From an uncultured Methanobrevibacter sp. (GTDB lineage Archaea; Methanobacteriota; Methanobacteria; Methanobacteriales; Methanobacteriaceae), in the NCBI GenBank assembly GCA_902783085.1, contig CACZPT010000102.1, forward strand, positions 1 through 18,893: DNA of 18,893 nucleotides, read 5' to 3'. The notes beneath the pieces were generated by a model that was not told the DNA's origin, ran no database searches, and saw only the letters and a list, made by a program, of their open reading frames with translations. Of this stretch, positions 7,493 through 15,187 are shown in pieces; within the stretch, counting starts at the first letter, position 1, and each line of letters starts with the position of its first letter. The position numbers were made by a program, and so were the translations under genes.

Positions 7493-7924
7493 TTAAGGGG
7501 CAATCGGTTTAATATTATTAAGTTGATTAAATTCCAATATACTTTCCATTGTTTTATTGAAGAAATCAGGATCTCTTAGCGTACTTGCATATTGTGATGT
7601 AACTATAAATTGCTGATTTTCAATTTCTATTAATTCAATAGCACCAATAATGCTTTTTTGTTTATTTACATAATAGAATGTGTTATTTTCACTACCACTC
7701 CAGACTTCATAACTTGATGAATTTGTAAAATATGTATTGGTATCATTGATTTGGCGAATTATGAATGTGGGATTATCATAAGCTCCAGGAATAAAATATT
7801 CTCCAGAAGCATCATGACCAGAATAATCTGATGGGATTATAAAATCATCAACACTTTTCACTGCAAATGCAACACTTGTTGCAAAAATTAATATTAATGA
7901 TATTAAAAATAATTTTTTTAACAT
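7493..7924 (-). CDS. Small exported protein of unknown function
   Basis: The protein has 143 residues and I do not recognise its family. It starts with a clear signal sequence: two Lys after Met-Leu, a hydrophobic core (about 5-18) and a likely cleavage site after AFA (residue 21). The remaining ~120 residues are soluble, contain no Cys, and hold several NxT/NxS sequons (for example NDT, NSS, NNT, NKT) that could be glycosylated at the cell surface. The composition (many I, N, S, T, F and Y) suits a small beta-rich or mixed extracellular domain. It has its own candidate promoter and stands alone downstream of the permease gene, ending five bases from truA. The coding call rests on the signal peptide and the intact frame with no better overlapping gene. 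Confidence 0.8.
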   Translation of the reverse strand: MLKKLFLISLILIFATSVAFAVKSVDDFIIPSDYSGHDASGEYFIPGAYDNPTFIIRQINDTNTYFTNSSSYEVWSGSENNTFYYVNKQKSIIGAIELIEIENQQFIVTSQYASTLRDPDFFNKTMESILEFNQLNNIKPIAP

Positions 7925-7965
7925 ATTAATTTATCTTTAAATAAGAATAGTTAAATTTTTTCAAA

Positions 7966-7980
7966 AAAATATAAATAAAA
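7966..7980 (-). promoter_or_regulatory. TATA box for the small exported-protein gene
   Basis: On the minus strand, TTTATTTATATTTTT is centred about 48 bases before the ATG at 7924. It predicts a leader of roughly 20 bases. The T-rich part also follows the permease stop codon on the same strand and could double as that gene's terminator. Confidence 0.4.
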
Positions 7981-7998
7981 TTGTGAAATTTACACAAG

Positions 7999-9348
7999 TT
8001 AAAGACCAAAGAATAAGTATAATGCAAAGATTATAACAAGTAAATAGATACTCCAATTCAATTCTTCAGATTTACCCATAGCTAAAGTAGTTATTACGTA
8101 AATTAGGAATCCCCATGCAATACCCAAAGAAATTGAATAAGTTAAAAGCATCATGATTATAATCATAAATACTGAAGATGCAACAACTATGTTATCCCAG
8201 TTCACTTCTTTTAATTGCACAATCATTAAAATACCAACAATAACCAATGCTGATGCGGTTACCGATGAAGTAAATAATGATAAGACAATTGGTGAGAAGA
8301 ATATTGAAAGTATAAATAATATTCCCGTAACAATTGCAGTTAAACCAGTTCTTCCACCAAGACCAATACCAGTTGCACTTTCCACAAATGCAGTTACAGT
8401 ACTTGTACCGCAAATAGAACCGATAATCCCACTTATAGCATCCCCCATAAATGCTTTTTCAATACCTTGAGCAGTACCGTTTTCATCAACAAATCCACAT
8501 TGTTTACCTAATGAAATTAAAGTTCCAGCAGTATCGAAGAATGTAACAAATACTAAGGAGAATAGAATCATAATTAGATTAGAAATATTTGAAAATAGTC
8601 CTTTAAATCCTTGAATAAATCCACAAAATAAGGTAGTATCAAAATTAGTTGAAATTATTTGTGTAGGGAGTGTGGGCATTCCAATCTCTCCAACACCAAA
8701 TCCAAATATAGTAAATATTATACCGATAATTGCAGTAATAATCAATCCAATAAATATTGATGCAGGTACTTTTTTAACATATAAAATTAATGCAATGATA
8801 ATACCAATTAAGGTTAAGAGTGCCGGTGCAGAAAGTAAGTTACCCATAGTTACAAAAGTTGATTGATTTTTAATAATAATTCCACCACCTTTTAAACCAA
8901 TGAATGCTAAAAAAAATCCAATTCCAGCACCAATTCCTAATTTTAAGTCAAGGGGAATAATGTCTAAAATAGATTCTCTTAACCCAGATATTGTAATAAT
9001 TAAAAATATAATGCTTGCGATAAATACTGCAGCAAGTGCTGTTTGCCAACTATTTCCCATAGTTAAAATAATCGTATATGTAAATAATGCATTAAGACCC
9101 ATTCCAGGAGCAAGTCCAATAGGATATTTTGAAACAAGACCCATTACTATGGATGCAATACCTGCCGAAATTGCAGTTGCAAAAAATACACCTGTTGCAG
9201 GCATATGCCCTTCTGCCAGCATTGTTGGATTTACACCTAAAATATATGCCATTGCAAGAAAGGTAGTGATTCCTGCCATTATTTCAGTTTTAAAATTAGT
9301 TCCATTTTCCTTTAATTTGAAGTAATTCTCTAATGCATATGGTCTCAT
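7999..9348 (-). CDS. NCS2-family purine permease (AzgA/PbuG-like)
   Basis: This 449-residue membrane transporter belongs to the AzgA branch of the NCS2/NAT family, importers of adenine, guanine or hypoxanthine driven by a cation gradient. Family features are the N-terminal TEIMAGITTFLAMAYILGVNP motif (split about residues 21-41), the SKYPIGLAPGMGLNALF motif (about 73-89), IPLDLKLGIGAGIGFFLAF (about 131-149), and FFDTAGTLISLGKQCGFVD with the conserved FDTAGTL (about 270). About 12-14 hydrophobic segments are present and the length is normal. The specific purine cannot be told from sequence alone. No ribosome binding motif is obvious. The gene is divergent from wecB and carries its own candidate promoter; no purine riboswitch was seen upstream. 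Confidence 0.9.
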   Translation of the reverse strand: MRPYALENYFKLKENGTNFKTEIMAGITTFLAMAYILGVNPTMLAEGHMPATGVFFATAISAGIASIVMGLVSKYPIGLAPGMGLNALFTYTIILTMGNSWQTALAAVFIASIIFLIITISGLRESILDIIPLDLKLGIGAGIGFFLAFIGLKGGGIIIKNQSTFVTMGNLLSAPALLTLIGIIIALILYVKKVPASIFIGLIITAIIGIIFTIFGFGVGEIGMPTLPTQIISTNFDTTLFCGFIQGFKGLFSNISNLIMILFSLVFVTFFDTAGTLISLGKQCGFVDENGTAQGIEKAFMGDAISGIIGSICGTSTVTAFVESATGIGLGGRTGLTAIVTGILFILSIFFSPIVLSLFTSSVTASALVIVGILMIVQLKEVNWDNIVVASSVFMIIIMMLLTYSISLGIAWGFLIYVITTLAMGKSEELNWSIYLLVIIFALYLFFGL

Positions 9349-9387
9349 TCATAAACACAATAATGATTTTATCGGATAATATTATTA

Positions 9388-9402
9388 AATTTTTATATTG
9401 AT
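9388..9402 (-). promoter_or_regulatory. TATA box for the purine permease gene
   Basis: On the minus strand AATATAAAAATTT is centred about 47 bases before the ATG at 9348, predicting initiation near 9370 and a leader of about 20 bases. Confidence 0.45.
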
Positions 9403-9471
9403 TTTTGAGAGTGGCTTAAAATGCATATGTTTTATAGTTGGTGCAATATAATAGTAATTAATAAAGTAAAT

Positions 9472-9503
9472 TTTATAAAATTGTTTTTATAATTTAAAAC
9501 AAT
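9472..9503 (+). promoter_or_regulatory. wecB-mfnD-mfnF promoter region with an inverted repeat
   Basis: TATA-like elements lie at 9472-9481 (TTTTATAAAA) and around 9486-9495. The second one is enclosed by a perfect 8-bp inverted repeat, ATTGTTTT at 9480-9487 and AAAACAAT at 9496-9503, spaced by 8 bases. A protein bound there would cover the promoter. In DNA this AT-rich the repeat could be chance. Confidence 0.4.
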
Positions 9504-9547
9504 ATTTAATGGATAGAAATAAATATAATATGTTAAGGGAAGATATT

Positions 9548-10873
9548 ATGAAAATCGTGGTTGTATTTGGAACAAGACCTGAAATTATTAAAATGGCTCC
9601 AATTATAGATGAAATCATTAACAGGGGTATTGATTTATCTATAATTCATACAGGCCAGCATTATGACAAAGAAATGTCTGATAATTTCTTCAATGATCTT
9701 GAAATTCCAGCTCCAGATTATAATATTCATGTAGGGTCCGGGTCTCATGGTAAACAAACGGGTTTGATGATGGACGGAATTGAAAAGGTTTTACTCAACG
9801 AAAAAGCAGATATTGTATTAGTTCAAGGAGATACTAATGCTGCTCTTGCAGGAGCTCTTGTAGCTTCTAAATTACACATTGCTGTAGGACATGTTGAATC
9901 AGGACTTAGATCATTTGACATGACAATGCCTGAAGAAATTAATAGGAGAGTATGTGATGTAACTACATTAATGTATTTTGTACCGACCGAAGAATCTGCT
10001 ATTAATCTACTGGCTGAAGGATATTCAAGAAAAAATTTATTCATCACCGGAAACACGATTGTTGATGCTTGTTATAGGCACTTAGAAATAGCTAAAAAGA
10101 AAGGATTCGACAATGAATCATTAATTAATCTAGATATTGAAAACATGGAGAATATCATAACATTAACAATGCACAGGGCAGAAAACGTTGATGATAAACA
10201 TAGGGTAAGTAATGTTGTCGATGCATTAAAAGAATTAGATGATACTAATATTATATTTCCAATTCATCCAAGAACTAAAAAGACATTGGAAAAATTCGGA
10301 TTATTCGATGAATTAAATGGACTTGAACATATTCATATTATTAAACCGCTTGGTTATTTAGATTTCTTATTATTAAATTCTAAATCGAAATTAATTTTAA
10401 CCGACTCCGGAGGTCTTCAAGAAGAAGCAATAACACTGGGCCTTCCAGCATTAACATTAAGATACAATACTGAAAGACCGGAAACAGTAACTGCTGGAGG
10501 AAATATTTTAGTTGGTTCAGATAAAGAAGCAATTTTAAAATATGCAAATAAAATTTTAAATGATGAAGAATTTGCAAATAAAATGAAAAATGCTAAAAAC
10601 CCTTATGGGGATGGAAATTCAGCTATTCAAATTGTAGATGCGATTGAAGAGTATTATGCAAAAAGATTACTTGATATTAAATCTCCTGAACATATCATGC
10701 CTTCTTTTGATAGGAAAATGGCATTAATTGATGAGGATATTACAGTTAAAGACTTTGAAAGAAAATATGATACTTTAATTCATACTGTTTTCGATGGGGA
10801 TAAAATATGTTTCCCATATGATGATTTGAACTTGAAAGAAATGTGTGTTAATTATGATGCCTTCCACTACTGA
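9548..10873 (+). CDS. wecB: UDP-N-acetylglucosamine 2-epimerase (non-hydrolysing) with a C-terminal extension
   Basis: The enzyme interconverts UDP-GlcNAc and UDP-ManNAc, supplying sugars for surface glycans. Motifs from the chosen start are KIVVVFGTRPEIIKMAP (2-18), HTGQHYD, VQGDTNAALAGALVASK, GHVESGLRSFD, PEEINRR, LTMHRAENVDD, IHPRTKKT, LTDSGGLQEEA and the RYNTERPETV motif, in the family's order. The frame is open upstream to an ATG at 9509, but 9548 puts the Rossmann strand at the true N-terminus and has AAGGGA at 9535-9540 seven bases before it. That gives 441 residues; the core ends near 376, the usual family length, leaving about 65 extra residues (many D, E and K) with no recognised domain. 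The end overlaps the start of mfnD by 17 bases. The use of UDP-ManNAc in this organism (wall polymer or glycoprotein sugars) is inferred. Confidence 0.93.
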   Translation: MKIVVVFGTRPEIIKMAPIIDEIINRGIDLSIIHTGQHYDKEMSDNFFNDLEIPAPDYNIHVGSGSHGKQTGLMMDGIEKVLLNEKADIVLVQGDTNAALAGALVASKLHIAVGHVESGLRSFDMTMPEEINRRVCDVTTLMYFVPTEESAINLLAEGYSRKNLFITGNTIVDACYRHLEIAKKKGFDNESLINLDIENMENIITLTMHRAENVDDKHRVSNVVDALKELDDTNIIFPIHPRTKKTLEKFGLFDELNGLEHIHIIKPLGYLDFLLLNSKSKLILTDSGGLQEEAITLGLPALTLRYNTERPETVTAGGNILVGSDKEAILKYANKILNDEEFANKMKNAKNPYGDGNSAIQIVDAIEEYYAKRLLDIKSPEHIMPSFDRKMALIDEDITVKDFERKYDTLIHTVFDGDKICFPYDDLNLKEMCVNYDAFHY

Positions 10874-11930
10874 TTCAATTTTAGTATTTGAATATTTCAC
10901 TGCTTCTGGTGAAACGGATAAAAGTATAATTAGTGAAGCTGAAGCATTATTATTTTCACTTTTAGATGATTTAAAAGATTTTAACATTGATTTAGTAATA
11001 AATAAATCCTATAAAACTGTAGTTGAAAAATATCATAATGTTAATCCAATATTGATTGAGGGAGATATCATTTCATTTCTTAAATCAAATGCTTCTAAAT
11101 TTGATAAAGCTATTTTTATAGCTGCTGAAAATAACAATAATTTATATAATATCACTAAAATACTAGAAGAAAATAATGTTGAATTGTATAACTCCTCAAG
11201 TGAGGCATGTCTTTTAACTTCAGATAAATCATTATCTTATGAAGCATTATATGATATAGTTCCGCAGCCTCGTTCTTTTAAAATGAAAATAGATTCTAAG
11301 GGATATTGGAAAAGAGCTATTGAAAATTTATATAAAAAGTGGCAAAGTGAAGACCCCTTAACACCACTTAAAATTGTTATTAAACCTTTAATTGGTGTTG
11401 ACTGTGAAAATATTGTTGTTGTTGAAAATATTGGTGATTTAAGTTATGATTTAGAAGAAATTTTCACTCCAGGTTCAAGAATTTTAATTCAAGAATTTAT
11501 TGATGGAATTGATGTTAGTGTTAGTTTAATAGGTAATGAAAAAAAAGCAGTTCCCATTAGTCTAAATAAGCAATTTATCAATTTATCCGATGATAATGGA
11601 ACATATGTTGGAGGTATGATTCCATTTGAAAATAAATATCGTGATGAAGCATTTAAAATAGCTTCTAGGGCCTATGAATCAATTGAGGGTCTGAAAGGTT
11701 TTGTGGGTGTTGATTTAATAATTAATAATGATGAAAAAGATGTTTATCCAGTTTATCTTTTAGAAATAAATTCAAGATTTACAACACCATATGTTGGTCT
11801 TAAAAAAATAGCTAATTTTAATATAGTTAAAACAATAATAGATGAGAATATTGATAATATTGATGTTTCACTGGATGGTAAAGTTGAATTTAAAAAATCT
11901 GGTGATAATTTAGAAATTAGGAGAATATAA
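10857..11930 (+). CDS. mfnD: Tyramine--L-glutamate ligase (ATP-grasp), methanofuran synthesis
   Basis: This ATP-grasp ligase makes gamma-glutamyltyramine from tyramine, glutamate and ATP in methanofuran synthesis. From ATG 10857 it has 357 residues. The N-terminus has SILVFEYFTASGE. The SSSEACLLTSDK segment (about 115-126) precedes the ATP-grasp domain. That domain shows VIKPLIGVDC, ILIQEFIDGIDVSVSL and the metal-binding end LLEINSRFTTPYVG, with the Glu near residue 303. The frame also opens at GTG 10845 and ATG 10854; the paired ATG codons at 10854/10857 are more likely, so the gene overlaps wecB by about 17-20 bases and is probably translationally coupled. It is followed after 3 bases by mfnF, the enzyme that uses its product, which strongly supports the specific call over other ATP-grasp ligases. 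Confidence 0.88.
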   Translation: MPSTTDSILVFEYFTASGETDKSIISEAEALLFSLLDDLKDFNIDLVINKSYKTVVEKYHNVNPILIEGDIISFLKSNASKFDKAIFIAAENNNNLYNITKILEENNVELYNSSSEACLLTSDKSLSYEALYDIVPQPRSFKMKIDSKGYWKRAIENLYKKWQSEDPLTPLKIVIKPLIGVDCENIVVVENIGDLSYDLEEIFTPGSRILIQEFIDGIDVSVSLIGNEKKAVPISLNKQFINLSDDNGTYVGGMIPFENKYRDEAFKIASRAYESIEGLKGFVGVDLIINNDEKDVYPVYLLEINSRFTTPYVGLKKIANFNIVKTIIDENIDNIDVSLDGKVEFKKSGDNLEIRRI

Positions 11931-11933
11931 TTT

Positions 11934-12956
11934 ATGAAAATTGCAGGTTTTGATATTGGTGGTGCAAACACAGATTTAGCCATTATTGATTTTGATGATG
12001 GTGAAATTAAAAATATTGAAGTTGATTTTGCTTATCTTCCTATGTGGAGTAATAACGATAATTTATCTAATGTATTGATTGAATTAATTGAAAATATTTG
12101 CCCGGTAAATGAAATCGATGCTGTTGGAATTTCGATGACTGCCGAACTTGTTGATGCTTATGATACTAAAAAAGATGGAGTTTTGGATGTTGTTAAAAAA
12201 TGTGGAGATACTTTTTCATGTCCGATAGCATATGTTGGTATTGGTGGGATGTTATCTAAATCAGAAATTGAAATTAATCCTCTTAAAGCGGCAGCAGCTA
12301 ATTGGATAGCTACAGCTCAAATTGCAACTTTAATATCTGATAACTGTATTTTTATTGACACTGGCAGCACTACAACCGATATTATTCCAATTAAAAGTGG
12401 AAAAGAATGTGCTGTTGGCAAATCTGACTTTGATAGGTCTGCAACTGGTGAATTAGTCTATACTGGTACTTTAAGAACAAATTTGGCTAGTTTTTTAGAT
12501 GTTGTGGAATTAAATGGAAAAGAATATCGTGTATCTAGTGAGTTATTTGCACAAACTGCTGATGTTTATTTGATTTTGGGGTTAATATCAGAAGATGATT
12601 ATATTTGTGATACTTTTGACGGTGAATCTAAATCTAAAATTGATTGTGCAAAAAGAGTTGCTCGTGTTGTTTGTGCTGATTTAGACATGTTATCAATGGA
12701 TGATGTTGTTCAAATGTGTGAATTCATTCATCAAAAACAAATTGAACAAATTGCAGATGGATTAAAACAGGTTTGTGAAACCCAAAACTTGGATTTAATT
12801 ATAACTACAGGACTTGGAAAAGATATTTTGGATAAACCTGCAGCAGAGCTTTTAGGTATGGAAGTTAAATCTATGGACACTATTTTAACAGATGAAGAGT
12901 GTGTTGTAGCGCCTGCTGTTGGAACTGCTATTATGATGAATAAATATTTAAATTAA
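11934..12956 (+). CDS. mfnF: Methanofuran core condensing enzyme MfnF
   Basis: This 340-residue protein belongs to the ASKHA-like hydantoinase/oxoprolinase-related family annotated as 'H4MPT-linked C1 transfer pathway protein', whose methanogen member MfnF joins the aminomethylfuran diphosphate to gamma-glutamyltyramine. The two nucleotide- or phosphate-binding loops of the fold are seen: IAGFDIGGANTDLAIID near the N-terminus and FIDTGSTTTDIIPI around residues 139-152. The conserved DRSATGELVYTGTLRTNL segment follows (about 166-183). The C-terminal half has IITTGLGKDIL and an A/G-rich end typical of the fold. AGGAGA at 11919-11924 is a good ribosome binding site for ATG 11934. It is the last gene of the wecB-mfnD-mfnF transcript and overlaps the stop codon of the opposing carS by four bases. 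Confidence 0.9.
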   Translation: MKIAGFDIGGANTDLAIIDFDDGEIKNIEVDFAYLPMWSNNDNLSNVLIELIENICPVNEIDAVGISMTAELVDAYDTKKDGVLDVVKKCGDTFSCPIAYVGIGGMLSKSEIEINPLKAAAANWIATAQIATLISDNCIFIDTGSTTTDIIPIKSGKECAVGKSDFDRSATGELVYTGTLRTNLASFLDVVELNGKEYRVSSELFAQTADVYLILGLISEDDYICDTFDGESKSKIDCAKRVARVVCADLDMLSMDDVVQMCEFIHQKQIEQIADGLKQVCETQNLDLIITTGLGKDILDKPAAELLGMEVKSMDTILTDEECVVAPAVGTAIMMNKYLN

Positions 12957-13519
12957 TACCAAACATCTTTTATTCCAAGCAAATAAGCTCCACTATTAGC
13001 TATTAGATGTATTATGATAGTTAATATAATGGATATTATTATAAAATTCAAATCTAATTTTACAACAAATGAAACAAAGAATAGCGCAACTATTAAAAAA
13101 TCAATTTGATCAAGAATTGGGGCTGGTTTTCCTCTTTCAATTCCCAACCTTCTTTTTAAAAAGCTTCCTAGTGCATCTCCAACTAATGCACCAAATGAAA
13201 GTAAAAATCCAATGGTTATTCCATTTGCAACACCAATTGCAATAGGTGTTTTTATGTAGTCTCCAAATACAAACATTAAATCTGGACCATAATATCCTTG
13301 GATTGCACCAACAATTGTCCCGAGGATTGTTCCTCCAATTAATCCTCTCCATGTAACTCCATTACCAATCCAACGGTTACCTTTAGGGTCTTTTTTTCCA
13401 AAATCAACTGGTTTTCCACCACCAAAGATTAATCCTCCACTATTTGAGATATATGCTGGAATTAAAAAATATAATATTGTTACACATGTAATTAAAAATG
13501 TTTGCATATCAAAGTTCAT
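12953..13519 (-). CDS. carS: CDP-archaeol synthase
   Basis: CarS is an integral membrane cytidylyltransferase that makes CDP-archaeol from CTP and unsaturated archaetidic acid, the activated precursor of archaeal polar lipids. From ATG 13519 the protein has 188 residues with about five hydrophobic segments. Family motifs are GGGKPVDFGKKDPKGNR (about 35-51), NGVTWRGLIGG, and the signature GALVGDALGSFLKRRLGI followed by RGKPAPILDQIDFL (about 115-148). An in-frame GTG at 13546 would add nine residues, but AAGGAGAG (minus strand, 13531-13539) lies before ATG 13519 and the extra residues are not hydrophobic. The gene is divergent from a Tes-family gene that acts on the same class of lipids. Its stop codon overlaps that of mfnF in a palindromic TTAA. 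Confidence 0.95.
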   Translation of the reverse strand: MNFDMQTFLITCVTILYFLIPAYISNSGGLIFGGGKPVDFGKKDPKGNRWIGNGVTWRGLIGGTILGTIVGAIQGYYGPDLMFVFGDYIKTPIAIGVANGITIGFLLSFGALVGDALGSFLKRRLGIERGKPAPILDQIDFLIVALFFVSFVVKLDLNFIIISIILTIIIHLIANSGAYLLGIKDVWY

Positions 13520-13570
13520 TGTTTTTTTTACTCTCCTTTCTAACACTTAATTATTATTCATTTATTTTTT

Positions 13571-13584
13571 TAAGTATAAATATT
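13571..13584 (-). promoter_or_regulatory. TATA box for carS
   Basis: On the minus strand AATATTTATACTTA is centred about 58 bases before ATG 13519. It predicts a leader of about 30 bases that contains the AAGGAGAG ribosome binding site. Confidence 0.45.
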
Positions 13585-13615
13585 TTTTAAATAAATTTAA
13601 ATATTAAATAAACTA

Positions 13616-13656
13616 TAATTATTTATATTATGTTTGTACATTTGAGTTATGTTTGT
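13616..13656 (+). promoter_or_regulatory. Promoter of the tes-mptG-hacB operon with a direct repeat
   Basis: ATTTATATTA at 13621-13630 is a good archaeal TATA box, centred about 46 bases before the TTG start at 13672. TTATGTTTGT occurs twice, at 13628-13637 and 13647-13656, 19 bases apart and spanning the expected transcription start near 13650. The repeat could be a regulator site. Confidence 0.45.
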
Positions 13657-13671
13657 TTGTAAGGTGATTTT

Positions 13672-15174
13672 TTGAAAATAAAAGATACTAATAGTTTATG
13701 CCCGGAATGTGGTAAACCACTTAAAGCGGAAGTTTATGATGAAGGGGGAAAAGTTTTTATTAAAAAAACTTGTGATGAGCATGGTGAGTTTATTAACACA
13801 TACTGGAGCGATGATGAGATGTATAAAAGGGTTATTAGTTACGAACCATCAATAACCCATATAGAAAATCCATCTGTTGACAATTTTGCAAAATGTCCAG
13901 CCAATTGTGGGCTTTGCTCTAAGCATGAAACTTCAACAGTATTGGGTTTAATTGATGTTACTAATAGATGTAATTTAAGATGCCCTGTTTGTTTTGCTAA
14001 TGCGGCTGCTTCCGGACGTTTATATGAGCCTACTCAAGATGAAATTAGGCAGATGCTTAGGAATTTAAGAAATTTAAAACCTAATCCTTGTCCAGCTATA
14101 CAATATGCTGGTGGTGAACCTACTGTTCGTAAAGATATCGTAGAATTAGTTGAAATGGCTAAAGAAGAAGGTTTTACCCATGTTCAAATCGCAACAAATG
14201 GTATACGCTTAGCTAAAAGAGAAAATTTGGCTAAAGAATTAAAAGAAGCAGGTCTTAACACCGTTTATTTGGCTTTTGATGGTGTAACTCCAGAACCATA
14301 TATTAATAATCGTGGAAAAGATTTACTTCAATTTAAATTAGATGCAATTGAAAATTGTAGAAAAGTAGGTTTGGGAGTTGTTTTGGTTCCTACATTAATT
14401 AAAGGAGTTAATGACAATCAAATTGGAGAAATTATTAAATTTGCATTTGACCATAGTGAAAATATCTATGGGGTTAATTTCCAACCGGTTTCATTTGCTG
14501 GAAGAACTCCTTCTGATCAAGTTGAAAAACAAAGAATTACAATTCCAGACTTTGTAAAAATTATTGAAGAGGAAACTGATGGTCAGGTTAAAACTACTGA
14601 TTTTTATCCCCCATCTTTTGTCGAACCAATTGCAAACTTTATTGGTGCTTTAGATGGTGAAAAACCAAGAGTAACACTTAATTGCCACCAACACTGTGGA
14701 ATTGCTACTTACATATTTAGAGATAAAACTGAAGGTCAGGGTAAAGATAAATTAATTCCTATTACTAAATTTGTTGATGTTGAGGCTTTAACTGAAAAAT
14801 TGGATGAATATTCTGAAAGACTTATGGCTGGAGGTTTCGGAATTAAAAAAAGAGTTTTAGCCAGTGCTACTAAAAATATTCCAAGTTTCGTTAATTTGTC
14901 TGAAACTCCTGAAGGTTTAGATATTAAAAAAATATTATTTAATGTATTTGCTAAAAGGTCTTATGATGCCTTAGGGGACTTTTCTAAAGATTCAATGCTT
15001 ATTTCATGTATGCATTTCATGGATCCATTTAACTTTGATGAAGATAGAGTTAAAAAATGTGTTATTCATTATGCAACTCCGGATGGTAGAATTATACCAT
15101 TTTGTACTATGAATTCAATGTATCGTGAAAGTGTTGAAAAGGAATTTTCAACCCCATTAAAATCTAAAAAATAA
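13672..15174 (+). CDS. tes: Radical SAM protein of the tetraether lipid synthase (Tes, MJ0619-like) family
   Basis: This 500-residue radical SAM enzyme resembles M. jannaschii MJ0619. Characterised members join the tails of two archaeol-type lipids by a carbon-carbon bond, making membrane-spanning tetraethers; the family was earlier proposed to methylate a pterin. Seen features are a rubredoxin-like N-terminal site (Cys10, Cys13, Cys34, His37), an extra cluster motif CPANCGLCSKH (Cys75, 79, 82), the radical SAM motif CNLRCPVC (Cys100, 104, 107) and GGEP (147-150). C-terminal cysteines lie in NCHQHC, SCMHFMDPF and PFCTMNS. The start is TTG, placed by GGTGA at 13663-13667; no in-frame ATG gives a better N-terminus. 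It is divergent from carS, which favours the lipid role, but is 13 bases before mptG, a pterin gene. A paralogue with a different substrate cannot be excluded. Confidence 0.85.
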   Translation: MKIKDTNSLCPECGKPLKAEVYDEGGKVFIKKTCDEHGEFINTYWSDDEMYKRVISYEPSITHIENPSVDNFAKCPANCGLCSKHETSTVLGLIDVTNRCNLRCPVCFANAAASGRLYEPTQDEIRQMLRNLRNLKPNPCPAIQYAGGEPTVRKDIVELVEMAKEEGFTHVQIATNGIRLAKRENLAKELKEAGLNTVYLAFDGVTPEPYINNRGKDLLQFKLDAIENCRKVGLGVVLVPTLIKGVNDNQIGEIIKFAFDHSENIYGVNFQPVSFAGRTPSDQVEKQRITIPDFVKIIEEETDGQVKTTDFYPPSFVEPIANFIGALDGEKPRVTLNCHQHCGIATYIFRDKTEGQGKDKLIPITKFVDVEALTEKLDEYSERLMAGGFGIKKRVLASATKNIPSFVNLSETPEGLDIKKILFNVFAKRSYDALGDFSKDSMLISCMHFMDPFNFDEDRVKKCVIHYATPDGRIIPFCTMNSMYRESVEKEFSTPLKSKK

Positions 15175-15187
15175 ATATTGTGATGTT

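Noticed and set aside
8900..9325. Plus-strand open frame of 141 codons
   Set aside because: It lies wholly antisense to the purine permease, and its Ile/Pro/Ala-rich composition is typical of the complement of a membrane-protein gene.
9349..9508. Possible purine riboswitch before the purine permease
   Set aside because: No conserved three-helix aptamer or its loop motifs could be traced on the minus strand; the leader appears to be only about 20 bases.
9509..9547. N-terminal extension of WecB from ATG 9509
   Set aside because: The extra 13 residues precede the normal Rossmann start, and AAGGGA is well placed for ATG 9548.
9823..10056. Minus-strand open frame inside wecB (and others of 60-80 codons inside FtsX, mfnD, carS and the zinc-finger gene)
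   Set aside because: All lie within well-supported genes, lack translation signals and show no family features.
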